Positions 1 to 6,956 of a stretch of 11,648 bases of DNA are shown here, piece by piece. A program made the translations under genes and the position numbers. The notes beneath the pieces were generated by a model. It made no database searches, was not told the origin of the DNA, and worked only from the letters and a program-made list of their open reading frames with translations. The stretch is from Dehalococcoidia bacterium (lineage in GTDB: Bacteria; Chloroflexota; Dehalococcoidia; Dehalococcoidales; BS750m-G39), in the NCBI GenBank assembly GCA_030640325.1, contig DAOWJM010000074.1:1-11648 (forward strand). Direction: 5' to 3'. Every line of letters begins with the position of its first letter. Positions within the stretch are counted from its first letter, which is position 1.

Positions 1-240
1 AAGCTCCTGTTTACCCATTGGGTAGACTTTTGAGGGTAGTGGTTCACCGGCAGCCCGATGCATCCAGTAGAGAACTATGATGTGGGAGAATTCATCCAGG
101 TTATCCAAAGCCTCAGTCAGGCTGCTATTAACTACAATATCGGAAACGACATCCTCCCAGCCCTGCCCTGGTGGCTGTTCGATTCCATTTCTGACAATAC
201 CGATGGCTTTTAGGCTCATGCCAGGCATTTCGCTACCCAT
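1..240 (-). CDS. trmO: Partial TrmO/TsaA-family tRNA methyltransferase (N-terminal 80 residues)
   Basis: The reverse strand is open from an ATG at 240 to the left edge, giving 80 residues with no stop, so the 3' part lies outside the window. The N-terminus reads like the TsaA/TrmO (UPF0066) family: an 'AIGIVRNGI' opening strand near residues 12-20, then a block around residues 51-63 containing 'DEFSHIIVLYWMHRA', which resembles the family's conserved '(E)FSHIIVLFWMHR' segment. Characterised TrmO uses S-adenosylmethionine to N6-methylate threonylcarbamoyladenosine at position 37 of certain tRNAs; that function is known for the family and only inferred here. The start could instead be Met5 (228) or Met8 (219), because only a weak GGGAAG lies upstream of 240. 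It sits on the same strand as the LeuA-like gene and 91 bases beyond its stop, with a possible -10 of its own at 262-267. Confidence 0.82.
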   Translation of the reverse strand, partial: MGSEMPGMSLKAIGIVRNGIEQPPGQGWEDVVSDIVVNSSLTEALDNLDEFSHIIVLYWMHRAAGEPLPSKVYPMGKQEL

Positions 241-261
241 TGTCAATGCTTCCCACTCACC

Positions 262-267
262 ATTATA
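262..267 (-). promoter_or_regulatory. Possible -10 element for the trmO-like gene
   Basis: The reverse strand reads TATAAT here, 21 bases before the ATG at 240. That spacing matches the other short-leader promoters in the window. No convincing -35 is seen 16-18 bases upstream, so this is a weak call. Confidence 0.3.
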
Positions 268-275
268 AACAGAGA

Positions 276-299
276 GAGACTGTTTTGAAAGACAGCCTC
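276..299 (-). terminator. Hairpin after the LeuA-like gene, possible weak terminator
   Basis: On the reverse strand GAGGCTGT (299-292) can pair with ACAGTCTC (283-276), forming 8 pairs around an 8-base loop. One pair is a G:U wobble that exists only in the reverse-strand RNA, consistent with a transcript coming from the LeuA-like gene that stops at 332. The following bases are TCTCTG rather than a clean U-run, so termination would be inefficient and read-through into the trmO-like gene is possible. Confidence 0.35.
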
Positions 300-331
300 C
301 TTCCATTTATTAGTTATTATCCGAAGTACAG

Positions 332-1570
332 CTATTCCAGCGGAGTAAGGGTTAAGAGCTTTTTGGCAATCTTTGGGTACTTGGCTATGAAGAGCAATTC
401 GTCCTCGACGAGAGGCGTCTGCGACGCTACATTGGCATATCTTGCCAGCTCCAAAACTTCATTGGCCTCTTCCTTACTAGCGAAAGATACCTTCATCTTC
501 CCCATTACATGGCGGAAGCCAGATATCCCGCTGTATTGTCCGGCGATAATCTCTCTTCCGGTTTCTACAAACCTTGGTTCACCCCTCCCCAGTTCTTTAA
601 AGCTATATAACTCGTAGTTTTCCGGGTCCTTTAATACGCCGTCGGCATGGATACCAGAGGAATGGGCAAAGGCATTGGCACCAACACCCGGCTGGTTCAT
701 CGGGATGGGTATCCCAAAGGCATAGCTGGCAAACCTGGCTATCTTCCACGCCTTATTTAATTTAACCGAGCCTCCCAACTGATATTTATCAGCGAAACCC
801 TTTGACTTAGTCGCAGCTAGAATGACTGCTACCAGGTCAGCGTTTCCCGCCCTTTCCCCGATTCCGTTGACGGTAGTATTGATATAAGCATCCTGTCCAC
901 CATCTATAGCTCCTTTGGCGCCGGCTATAGAATTAGCAACAGCCAGCCCCAGGTCACCGTGGCAATGCTGCTCAATAGGTATGCCAACATTTTCCGCCAG
1001 TGCCCTGATAGCTTCATAGATGGTAAATGGGTTATCATAACCAAGAGTATCACAGTACCTGAGTCTATCAGCCCCGTGTTCTTTGGCGGCAAGTCCGAAT
1101 TTGATTAGGAAATCTAAGCCTGTCCTTGAGGCATCTTCGGCGTTGACACCGATGCTCTCCACACCGAGAGCCCGAGCAGCATCAACCGCCTCCACCATAT
1201 CACTGATGATGTCATCTCTATTCTTTCTCCCCTGGAACTTGCCATCAATCATCTGGTCTGATGTAGATATGGAGAGGTTGAGGTGTCGGATATTAGGTAC
1301 CATCTTAAAAGCTGTTTCTACATCACTGGCGATGGCTCTTATCCATCCCTCCAACCGGATAGGCCGTAGGACCCCCATCGCAGCTAGCTCCAGGTTGGCT
1401 TGCAGGTAAAGAGATTCGTGCCTGGTGGTGGGGAAGCCAAACTCAGATTGGAAGACCCCCATCTCATTCAGATAAATATTTATCAAGGTTTTTTCAAGCT
1501 TGGATAAGCCAAGCTTCGCTGTCTGCACTCCATCCCGATTGGTAACATCAAGAAAATAAATCTTAGGCAT
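332..1570 (-). CDS. LeuA/homocitrate-synthase superfamily enzyme, possible Re-citrate synthase
   Basis: This 412-residue protein is a DRE-TIM (HMGL-like) metallolyase that would condense an acyl-CoA with a 2-oxoacid. An N-terminal 'DVTNRDGVQ' (residues 9-17) supplies Arg12 and Asp13 at the place of the family's usual 'DTTLRDGEQ'. 'HCHGDLGLAVANS' (about 202-214) gives the metal-binding His202 and His204, and 'TVNGIGERAGNA' (about 233-244) is the second signature. A C-terminal 'HSSGIHADGVLK' block follows. The roughly 100-residue regulatory domain of feedback-inhibited LeuA (about 510 residues) is missing, so the size fits homocitrate synthase (NifV) or Re-citrate synthase. The Glu-to-Val change in RDG(E/V)Q sets it apart from typical LeuA, NifV and CimA. 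The open frame begins at a GTG (1573), but ATG 1570 is preferred because AGGAG at 1582-1578 lies 7 bases before it. It has its own strong promoter and is divergent from the antiporter gene. The superfamily is sure; the substrate is not. Confidence 0.85.
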   Translation of the reverse strand: MPKIYFLDVTNRDGVQTAKLGLSKLEKTLINIYLNEMGVFQSEFGFPTTRHESLYLQANLELAAMGVLRPIRLEGWIRAIASDVETAFKMVPNIRHLNLSISTSDQMIDGKFQGRKNRDDIISDMVEAVDAARALGVESIGVNAEDASRTGLDFLIKFGLAAKEHGADRLRYCDTLGYDNPFTIYEAIRALAENVGIPIEQHCHGDLGLAVANSIAGAKGAIDGGQDAYINTTVNGIGERAGNADLVAVILAATKSKGFADKYQLGGSVKLNKAWKIARFASYAFGIPIPMNQPGVGANAFAHSSGIHADGVLKDPENYELYSFKELGRGEPRFVETGREIIAGQYSGISGFRHVMGKMKVSFASKEEANEVLELARYANVASQTPLVEDELLFIAKYPKIAKKLLTLTPLE

Positions 1571-1592
1571 CACCTTACTCCTGAGAAGCCTA

Positions 1593-1622
1593 ATTATAGC
1601 ATTTATTCATTGCCTCTGGCAA
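1593..1622 (-). promoter_or_regulatory. Promoter of the LeuA-like gene
   Basis: The reverse strand has TTGCCA (1622-1617), an 18-base spacer, and a perfect TATAAT (1598-1593) preceded by TGC, making an extended -10. Transcription would start near 1586, leaving a leader of about 16 bases that holds little more than the AGGAG ribosome site. This is one of the best promoters in the window. Confidence 0.65.
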
Positions 1623-1673
1623 GGGTGTGTGCTCGTACCAGCTTTCAGCCGCTACGCCCTGCCTCCTTTTCTG

Positions 1674-1682
1674 TGCTAAAAT
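1674..1682 (+). promoter_or_regulatory. Extended -10 promoter of the antiporter gene
   Basis: TGC followed by TAAAAT (1677-1682) forms an extended -10 located 34 bases before the chosen ATG at 1717. No recognisable -35 lies at the usual distance. It is divergent from the LeuA-like promoter, the two -10 elements being about 80 bases apart. Confidence 0.45.
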
Positions 1683-1716
1683 AGCCACGTTAGGCCGCTC
1701 TTATCAGGGAGAACCT

Positions 1717-3414
1717 ATGGAAGAACTGGGACTTGGTCTCGACCTAATCATTATCTTAGTTGTTGCCATAGCTGGGGGTATGCTAGCCCGCCGGCTGAGG
1801 CTGCCCATCATTTTGGGCTACCTGGTCGGGGGTATTGCTGTCGGTCCCTATGGCTTTGGCTTAGTTCACGACCTGGAGACAATCCATACCTTGGCTAACA
1901 TTGGGGTAATCCTGCTCCTGTTCACCTTAGGGCTTGAGTTCTCTTTGAGTGAACTCAAGCGAATCGGCAAGGTCGCTATTTTAGGTGGTATAGCTCAGAT
2001 ATTACTTACGGCAGCGGTGGGCTTAGCTTTGGGCAAGTTGCTAGGCTGGGCGATGCTTGAAGCTATCTTCTTTGGCTTTCTCATTGCCCTTAGTAGCACT
2101 ATGATTGTGCTCAAAACCCTTATGGAGCGGGGGGAGCTTGACTCAGGGCACGGTCGCGTTATGATAGGAATCCTTCTGGTGCAAGACCTGAGCCTGGTGC
2201 CCCTGATGATAATCTTGCCGGCTATGGGTGGGGTAGGTGGGGAATTATGGTTGCCTCTGGGAATAGCCGCACTCAAGGCAGTGGTTTTTGTTGCCGTGAT
2301 GCTGGTTCTGGGAATGTGGGGGCTGCCCTGGCTACTGGGACGGGTGGCAGGGGGAGGTTCCAGGGAGCTATTTCTGCTCACTGTAGTCGCCCTGTGTCTG
2401 GTAGCAGCTCTTGGCGCTTACTTCTTCGGCTTATCCGCCGCCGTTGGCGCTTTTATTGCCGGGTTACTAATCGGTCAGTCTGCCTTCGCCCGTCAGGCTT
2501 TTGCTGATATTGTCCCTCTGCGTGATACCTTCGGTGCCATCTTTTTTGTTTCCCTTGGTATGCTTGCCGACCCACGCTTTGTGATGGAGAATCTAGCTGT
2601 TATCGCCGTGGTGGTATCGGTCATAATTGTGGCTAAATTTATCATCTGTTCCTCCATTCCTTGGTTCTTTGGTTTTAGCCCCAAGACAGCTCTCTTTGTC
2701 GGTATGGGACTAATACAGATAGGAGAGTTCAGCTTTGTCTTGGCTGGGATGGGCATGGAAGCCGGCATCATCTCACCATATCTTTACTCCTTGACCTTGA
2801 CCTGTGCCATCATCACTATGTTGCTGACCCCCTTTGCTTTAAGTTTTGCCTCGTTCCTTTATCGGCACCTCAGCCAGGGAGAAAGATTTGGCCGGCTAGT
2901 AGCAAGGCGCCTTGACCCAGGCTGGCAGAGGGAGCAATGGCAGCTATCGGGACATGCTGTAATTTGTGGGCATGGTCGTGTTGGAAGCAGTTTGGCAAGG
3001 GTTCTGGAGCGGCGAAACTTTTCCTACCTGGTGATTGACCTTGACCCCCAAGTCATTTCAACATTGCACGCCCGGGAGACGCCTTGTATCTATGGGGATG
3101 CCAGTAACCCTGAGATACTTGCCCATGCTCAGTTGAATAAGGCGCGTGTCCTTATCTGCACCTTCCCTGATTTTATAAGCGTAGAATTAACTACCAGAAA
3201 TGCGCTGAGAATCAACCCTAAACTTGATATCGTGGCTCGGGTTCACCGCGATGCCGATGCTGAACTATTAAAGGGCATTGGCGTTTCTGAATTAGTTCGT
3301 CCTGAGTTTGAAGCTAGCTTGGAGATAACCCGCCACACCTTGCACCGATTTGGCTTAACCAACCTTGAGATTCAACATATCCTTGTCGGTCTCAGGGGAG
3401 GAAGGCTGGTATAA
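1717..3414 (+). CDS. KefB/CPA2-type cation:proton antiporter with C-terminal TrkA-N domain
   Basis: A 565-residue inner-membrane antiporter of the monovalent cation:proton antiporter-2 (CPA2) family. Residues 1 to about 385 are a run of some 12 hydrophobic segments, with family landmarks such as 'LPIILGYLVGGIAVGP' near residue 29, 'LLLFTLGLEFS' near 66, a 'VQD' (Gln156-Asp157) in the ion-binding helix and 'IGEFSF' near 335. The rest is a cytoplasmic TrkA-N/RCK nucleotide-binding domain starting 'HAVICGHGRVGSS' (GxGxxG at about 418-423). It ends shortly after this domain, so a TrkA-C ligand domain is absent. The Gln-Asp pair is typical of Kef-like K+/H+ exchangers, whereas NapA-type Na+/H+ exchangers carry Asp-Asp, so K+/H+ exchange gated by a dinucleotide is my inference. 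The open frame extends upstream to 1627, but ATG 1717 has AGGGAG about 7 bases before it, and the 30 extra residues look unlike this family. Confidence 0.88.
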   Translation: MEELGLGLDLIIILVVAIAGGMLARRLRLPIILGYLVGGIAVGPYGFGLVHDLETIHTLANIGVILLLFTLGLEFSLSELKRIGKVAILGGIAQILLTAAVGLALGKLLGWAMLEAIFFGFLIALSSTMIVLKTLMERGELDSGHGRVMIGILLVQDLSLVPLMIILPAMGGVGGELWLPLGIAALKAVVFVAVMLVLGMWGLPWLLGRVAGGGSRELFLLTVVALCLVAALGAYFFGLSAAVGAFIAGLLIGQSAFARQAFADIVPLRDTFGAIFFVSLGMLADPRFVMENLAVIAVVVSVIIVAKFIICSSIPWFFGFSPKTALFVGMGLIQIGEFSFVLAGMGMEAGIISPYLYSLTLTCAIITMLLTPFALSFASFLYRHLSQGERFGRLVARRLDPGWQREQWQLSGHAVICGHGRVGSSLARVLERRNFSYLVIDLDPQVISTLHARETPCIYGDASNPEILAHAQLNKARVLICTFPDFISVELTTRNALRINPKLDIVARVHRDADAELLKGIGVSELVRPEFEASLEITRHTLHRFGLTNLEIQHILVGLRGGRLV

Positions 3415-3430
3415 ATTTGGGGTGAGCTTG

Positions 3431-3439
3431 TGATATACT
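3431..3439 (+). promoter_or_regulatory. Extended -10 promoter of argC
   Basis: TGA plus TATACT (3434-3439) forms an extended -10 just 21 bases before the argC ATG. No good -35 is visible. Predicted transcription would begin near 3446, leaving a leader of about 15 bases without a clear Shine-Dalgarno sequence. The gap from the antiporter stop (3414) is only 46 bases, so read-through transcription is also possible. Confidence 0.45.
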
Positions 3440-3460
3440 TTAAACCAAAGTCAGATAAAA

Positions 3461-4501
3461 ATGAGTAAAATAAAAGTAGGCATTATCAATGTTACCGGTT
3501 ATACTGGCATTGAGCTGGCAAGACTGCTGTATCAGCATCCACAGGTAGAGCTCGCCTCCGTTACCGGGCGGAGTGCTGCCGGACGAAGGTTGGGGGAGGT
3601 CTTCCCCCACCTGGCTGGTATAGACCTGACTATTGAAGCAGAACTGGGGGATGTTGAATTTGTCTTTTCAGCAATGCCCCACAAGGAGAGTGCCCAAGAG
3701 GTCATACCGCTAGTCAACAATGGTATTAAGGTGGTAGATATCAGCGCCGATTTCAGGCTAAAGGATGCTGCGGAATATCAGCGCTGGTACGGTTTCTCTC
3801 ACCCCGCCCCCCAGCTACTCGCTCGAGCGGTGTATGGTCTGACCGAGCTATACCGGTCTCAGGTTGCTCCTGCCCAACTGGTAGCAAACCCCGGTTGCTA
3901 CCCCACCGGGGCTATCCTGGCTTTAGCCCCAGCGGTAAAGGCAAGATTGATTGAGCCCAACATCATTATTGATAGCAAATCTGGAGTATCCGGGGCAGGC
4001 AGAACCATCAGCCTGCAAACACACTTTCCAGAAGCCAATGAAGACGCCACCGCCTATGCCCTAGAGGGACACAGACATCTGCCTGAGATTGCCCAGGGGC
4101 TAAAACGGCTTTGCCCTGAACAGTCGCCCTCGGTTACCTTTGTCCCCCATCTTATACCTATGACCAGGGGGATATTAACCACCTGCTATGCCCCACTAGC
4201 CTCAGGCAAGATTGCGGCTGGCAAAAAGGGGGAGACAGAGCTAAGACAGCTCTACCTGGACTTCTACAGGGATGAGCCCTTTGTAAGGATAGTTGACTTC
4301 CCGCCGCACACCAAGCACACCTGGGGGAATAACCTCTGCCTAGTTCACCCCACCATTGACCACAGGGCGGGGAGGCTTATAGTTATTAGCTGTATTGATA
4401 ACCTCATCAAGGGGGCAGGGGGGCAAGCCATTCAGAATATGAACCTCATGCTCGGCTTGCCTGAAACCACCGGGCTTGAGGCGCTAGCTATCTATCCCTG
4501 A
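3461..4501 (+). CDS. argC: N-acetyl-gamma-glutamyl-phosphate reductase
   Basis: A 346-residue cytoplasmic NADPH-dependent reductase of the ArgC family, which converts N-acetylglutamyl-5-phosphate to N-acetylglutamate-5-semialdehyde in arginine synthesis. The Rossmann start 'VGIINVTGYTG' (6-16) keeps two of the three glycines of the usual GxxGxxG; the first is Asn10. 'SAMPHKES' (70-77) follows the cofactor fold. The catalytic cysteine is Cys146 in 'ANPGCYPTG', and the conserved 'GHRHLPEI' (203-210) and 'PHLIPMTRGI' (229-238) complete the active site. Length is normal. No other arg gene lies in the window: the left neighbour is the antiporter and the right neighbour is hppA, convergent with a 9-base gap. 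The LysW-dependent lysine/arginine enzymes LysY/ArgC are close relatives, so substrate specificity cannot be settled from this gene alone, but plain ArgC is most likely. Confidence 0.93.
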   Translation: MSKIKVGIINVTGYTGIELARLLYQHPQVELASVTGRSAAGRRLGEVFPHLAGIDLTIEAELGDVEFVFSAMPHKESAQEVIPLVNNGIKVVDISADFRLKDAAEYQRWYGFSHPAPQLLARAVYGLTELYRSQVAPAQLVANPGCYPTGAILALAPAVKARLIEPNIIIDSKSGVSGAGRTISLQTHFPEANEDATAYALEGHRHLPEIAQGLKRLCPEQSPSVTFVPHLIPMTRGILTTCYAPLASGKIAAGKKGETELRQLYLDFYRDEPFVRIVDFPPHTKHTWGNNLCLVHPTIDHRAGRLIVISCIDNLIKGAGGQAIQNMNLMLGLPETTGLEALAIYP

Positions 4502-4510
4502 AATCCTCTC

Positions 4511-6640
4511 CTAGATAAAGAGGGGGCACATCACCAGGGTGATAGTGGCCAGGAGTTTGACCAGTACATGAAGGGAAGGTCCGGCGGTATCCTTTAATGG
4601 GTCGCCCACGATATCGCCAACTACAGCGGCAGCATGCACTGCAGAGCCTTTGCCAATGGGGTTGCCATTCTCATCCTTGAGCTGACCGTCCTCGATAAAC
4701 TTCTTGGCATTATCCCAGGCGCCACCGCTATTATTCATAAAGGAAGCCATCATAATACCGGCAATGGTGCCTACCATGAGTAAGGCCGCCACCACCATCG
4801 CTGAGTCATAGCCGGGGAAGAGTCTGAAGATAACACCGATAACTATCGGAGCCAGTACCGGGAGCAGACCGGGGAGAATCATCCCCCTGAGTGAAGCCCT
4901 GGCAGTAATATCAACCGCCCGGGCATAATCAGGTCTGGTCTCGCCGGTAAGAATTCCGGGGAACTCACGGAACTGACGGCGCACCTCCTCAATAATCTTA
5001 CTTGCTGTATTGCTCACCGCCCGTAGAGCCCAAGAGCTAAACAGAAAGACCAGCATCACAGCTAGGAGGGCGCCAACAAAAACCTCTACCCGGGCGAGGT
5101 TTACAACGTTGAAGCTTTCAACTCCCCGCAGGAAGGCAACCCTATCCAGGTATGCCTGAAACAGAAGGAAGGCAGCCAGACCAGCCGAGACCATAGCGTA
5201 GCCTTTGGTTAGTGCCTTGGTGGTGTTGCCCACCGCATCAAGGCGGTCGGTGATGCGACGCACCTTTTCACCAGCGCCAGACATCTCATTAATGCCGTTG
5301 GCATTATCAGTAATTGGACCAAAGGTATCTTCAGACAGAATGAAGGGGCAGGTCATCAGCATACCCATGGTAGCCACCGCTGTGCCAAAAGCACCGGCAC
5401 CAGGAAGTCCAGTCATTGTCCCCATCCAGTAAGAAAGCAGCAGAGCAACGCCGATGACAACGGCTGTAGCCAGGGTAGTCTCAAAGCCGACGGCAGTGCC
5501 GGTGACAATATTAGTCGCCGGACCTGTCTTTGATGCCTCAACAATGGACTTAACCGGTCTGAACCTGGCTTCAGTGTAATACTGGGTGACAAAGACCACA
5601 ACCACGCTGGTAAGGATACCCACTACTCCGGCAGCGAAGAGCCAATAGCTGTCCAGCATATTGGATACGGTGAAAAACATACAGATAATAGATAAAGCAA
5701 TGGCAACATAAAAGCCGCGGTTCAGGGCATTCATTGGGTTCTCGTCTCCACGAATGCGTACGCAAAGTATGCCTATCATGCTGGCAAAAATACCAAAGGC
5801 ACGGATAACCAAGGGAAATAGAATCCAGGCAATATTCCCGGTAATGGCATAGATGGCAATGCCCAATATCATCGCCCCGATGTTCTCAGCGGCAGTGGAT
5901 TCAAAGAGGTCAGCGCCACGCCCAGCACAATCGCCAACATTATCGCCAACTAAATCGGCGATAACGGCAGCATTGCGTGGGTCATCCTCAGGTATGCCGG
6001 CTTCAACCTTGCCCACAAGGTCAGCCCCCATATCAGCAGCTTTAGTATAGATACCGCCACCGAGCTGAGCAAAAAGGGCAACAAAGCTGGCGCCAAAGCC
6101 AAAACCCACAATAAGGTGAGGAGCAATATCAGGCGTATTTGCCCCACCATAAGCAAAATAGATAGCTGCTACTCCCAGCAGGCTTAGCGCCACAATGAGA
6201 AAACCGGGGACAGCACCACCACGCAGGGCTACATCGACCGCCTCTTTCAAACTATGTTGAGAGGCGTGGGCACAGCGGGCATTACACTTGACAGCGACAA
6301 TCATGCCAATAAAGCCGGAGACGGCTGAGCACAAAGCCCCAGCCATAAAGGCAACACCAGTTCTCCAGGCTATACCAAAGGCAGTTATCCCCTCTATGCC
6401 CCTATGCCCACCAAGCACACCGACTAGAACAGCAACTGCTACCGCTACGATGATTGATAGCCAGCCGATGGTGCTATATTGACGCTTGAGAAATGCCCAG
6501 GCTCCCTCGAAAATCATGCCACCAATCTCTTCCATCCTCGGTGTCCCTGGGGAGCGCTTCAGAACATTTCTTGCCAACAGTATGGCAAAGAGTATAGCTA
6601 TTATCCCAGCCGCAGGCACAACCCAAAAAATCACTGGCAT
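4511..6640 (-). CDS. hppA: Membrane-bound proton-translocating pyrophosphatase, K+-independent type
   Basis: A 709-residue polytopic membrane protein (about 16 helices expected) that hydrolyses pyrophosphate and pumps H+ out of the cytoplasm. The substrate site is complete: 'GGGIYTKAADMGADLVGK' (194-211; Lys200, Asp203, Asp207), 'PEDDPRN' (217-223), 'DLVGDNVGD' (229-237), 'GGAWDNAKK' (639-647) and 'GDIVGDPLKD' (675-684; Asp676, Asp680, Lys683, Asp684). The segment 'GNTTKALTKGYA' (471-482) has Lys475 and Thr478 at the sites where K+-dependent enzymes have Ala and Gly/Ala, which marks the K+-independent H+-pumping subfamily. The gating helix carries two glutamates, Glu247 and Glu252, in 'LFESTAAEN'. 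Near the C-terminus His691 sits where an Asn is common. The ATG at 6640 is well placed behind a strong AAGGAGGGGG (6654-6645). It ends convergent with argC. Confidence 0.95.
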   Translation of the reverse strand: MPVIFWVVPAAGIIAILFAILLARNVLKRSPGTPRMEEIGGMIFEGAWAFLKRQYSTIGWLSIIVAVAVAVLVGVLGGHRGIEGITAFGIAWRTGVAFMAGALCSAVSGFIGMIVAVKCNARCAHASQHSLKEAVDVALRGGAVPGFLIVALSLLGVAAIYFAYGGANTPDIAPHLIVGFGFGASFVALFAQLGGGIYTKAADMGADLVGKVEAGIPEDDPRNAAVIADLVGDNVGDCAGRGADLFESTAAENIGAMILGIAIYAITGNIAWILFPLVIRAFGIFASMIGILCVRIRGDENPMNALNRGFYVAIALSIICMFFTVSNMLDSYWLFAAGVVGILTSVVVVFVTQYYTEARFRPVKSIVEASKTGPATNIVTGTAVGFETTLATAVVIGVALLLSYWMGTMTGLPGAGAFGTAVATMGMLMTCPFILSEDTFGPITDNANGINEMSGAGEKVRRITDRLDAVGNTTKALTKGYAMVSAGLAAFLLFQAYLDRVAFLRGVESFNVVNLARVEVFVGALLAVMLVFLFSSWALRAVSNTASKIIEEVRRQFREFPGILTGETRPDYARAVDITARASLRGMILPGLLPVLAPIVIGVIFRLFPGYDSAMVVAALLMVGTIAGIMMASFMNNSGGAWDNAKKFIEDGQLKDENGNPIGKGSAVHAAAVVGDIVGDPLKDTAGPSLHVLVKLLATITLVMCPLFI

Positions 6641-6644
6641 GTTT

Positions 6645-6654
6645 CCCCCTCCTT
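6645..6654 (-). promoter_or_regulatory. Strong ribosome-binding site of hppA
   Basis: The reverse strand reads AAGGAGGGGG directly before GAAAC and the ATG at 6640. It is among the strongest Shine-Dalgarno sequences in the window and fixes the hppA start. Confidence 0.7.
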
Positions 6655-6670
6655 GTAGGTAGTCGCCAAA

Positions 6671-6700
6671 ATTATACCACAGCTATACTGGTGAAGACAA
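6671..6700 (-). promoter_or_regulatory. Promoter of hppA
   Basis: The reverse strand has TTGTCT (6700-6695), an 18-base spacer, and TATAAT (6676-6671) preceded by TGG (extended -10). Start of transcription is expected near 6664, a leader of about 24 bases. Just upstream of the -35 lies a small inverted repeat, GTACT (6707-6711) and AGTAC (6718-6722), which could be an operator or chance. Confidence 0.6.
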
Positions 6701-6911
6701 AGCATTGTACTCGTTTTAGTACCTGACACCTCAACTTTCGGCACCTCACCCCCTTTAAGTTTTTGATTTAGGTAACCCTCCCCCTTTAGTTTTATATAGG
6801 CGCAAATGTGGGTAACAAGTTCCTATTCAGACGCTTCCCCAAAATAGGAGAGTTAAAGAGAAACGAAAGAGGATAATCTGTGTAACCAGTCTATCTCAAC
6901 TAGCTCAAGCA
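6701..6911. other. Intergenic region between hppA and the MFS gene
   Basis: This is the middle of a 316-base gap between divergent genes. I find no tRNA, no convincing small gene and no terminator-grade hairpin. What is visible: the inverted repeat GTACT/AGTAC (6707-6722); two imperfect copies of a CCCCCTTTA-AG-type block starting at 6749 and 6780, 31 bases apart, each ending in a TAGG; and an A/G-rich stretch at 6840-6870. The hppA promoter lies to its left and the likely MFS promoter to its right. Confidence 0.5.
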
Positions 6912-6940
6912 TTGCCTCTTCAGCTTGGCTCTGTTATGCT
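6912..6940 (+). promoter_or_regulatory. Likely promoter of the MFS transporter gene
   Basis: TTGCCT (6912-6917), a 17-base spacer and TATGCT (6935-6940) with TGT before it form a plausible extended -10 promoter. If it is used, transcription begins near 6947. That excludes the upstream TTG (6912) and ATG (6936) as starts and leaves ATG 6957. Confidence 0.45.
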
Positions 6941-6956
6941 TGACTGGAATGAAAAG

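Noticed and set aside
240..617. Forward 125-codon frame opposite the 3' end of the LeuA-like gene
   Set aside because: It is a shadow of the clearly coding reverse strand, with low-complexity Ser/Leu-rich translation.
1627..1716. Upstream 30-residue extension of the antiporter frame
   Set aside because: The likely promoter (1674-1682) lies inside it, and ATG 1717 has a good ribosome site and begins where the family homology begins.
4505..4523. CCTCT/AGAGG inverted repeat between argC and hppA stops
   Set aside because: Only five pairs with a nine-base loop and no U-run on either strand; too weak to call a terminator.
6912..6956. Upstream TTG (6912) and ATG (6936) starts for the MFS gene
   Set aside because: They overlap a plausible promoter and have no Shine-Dalgarno. 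They remain possible but less likely than ATG 6957.
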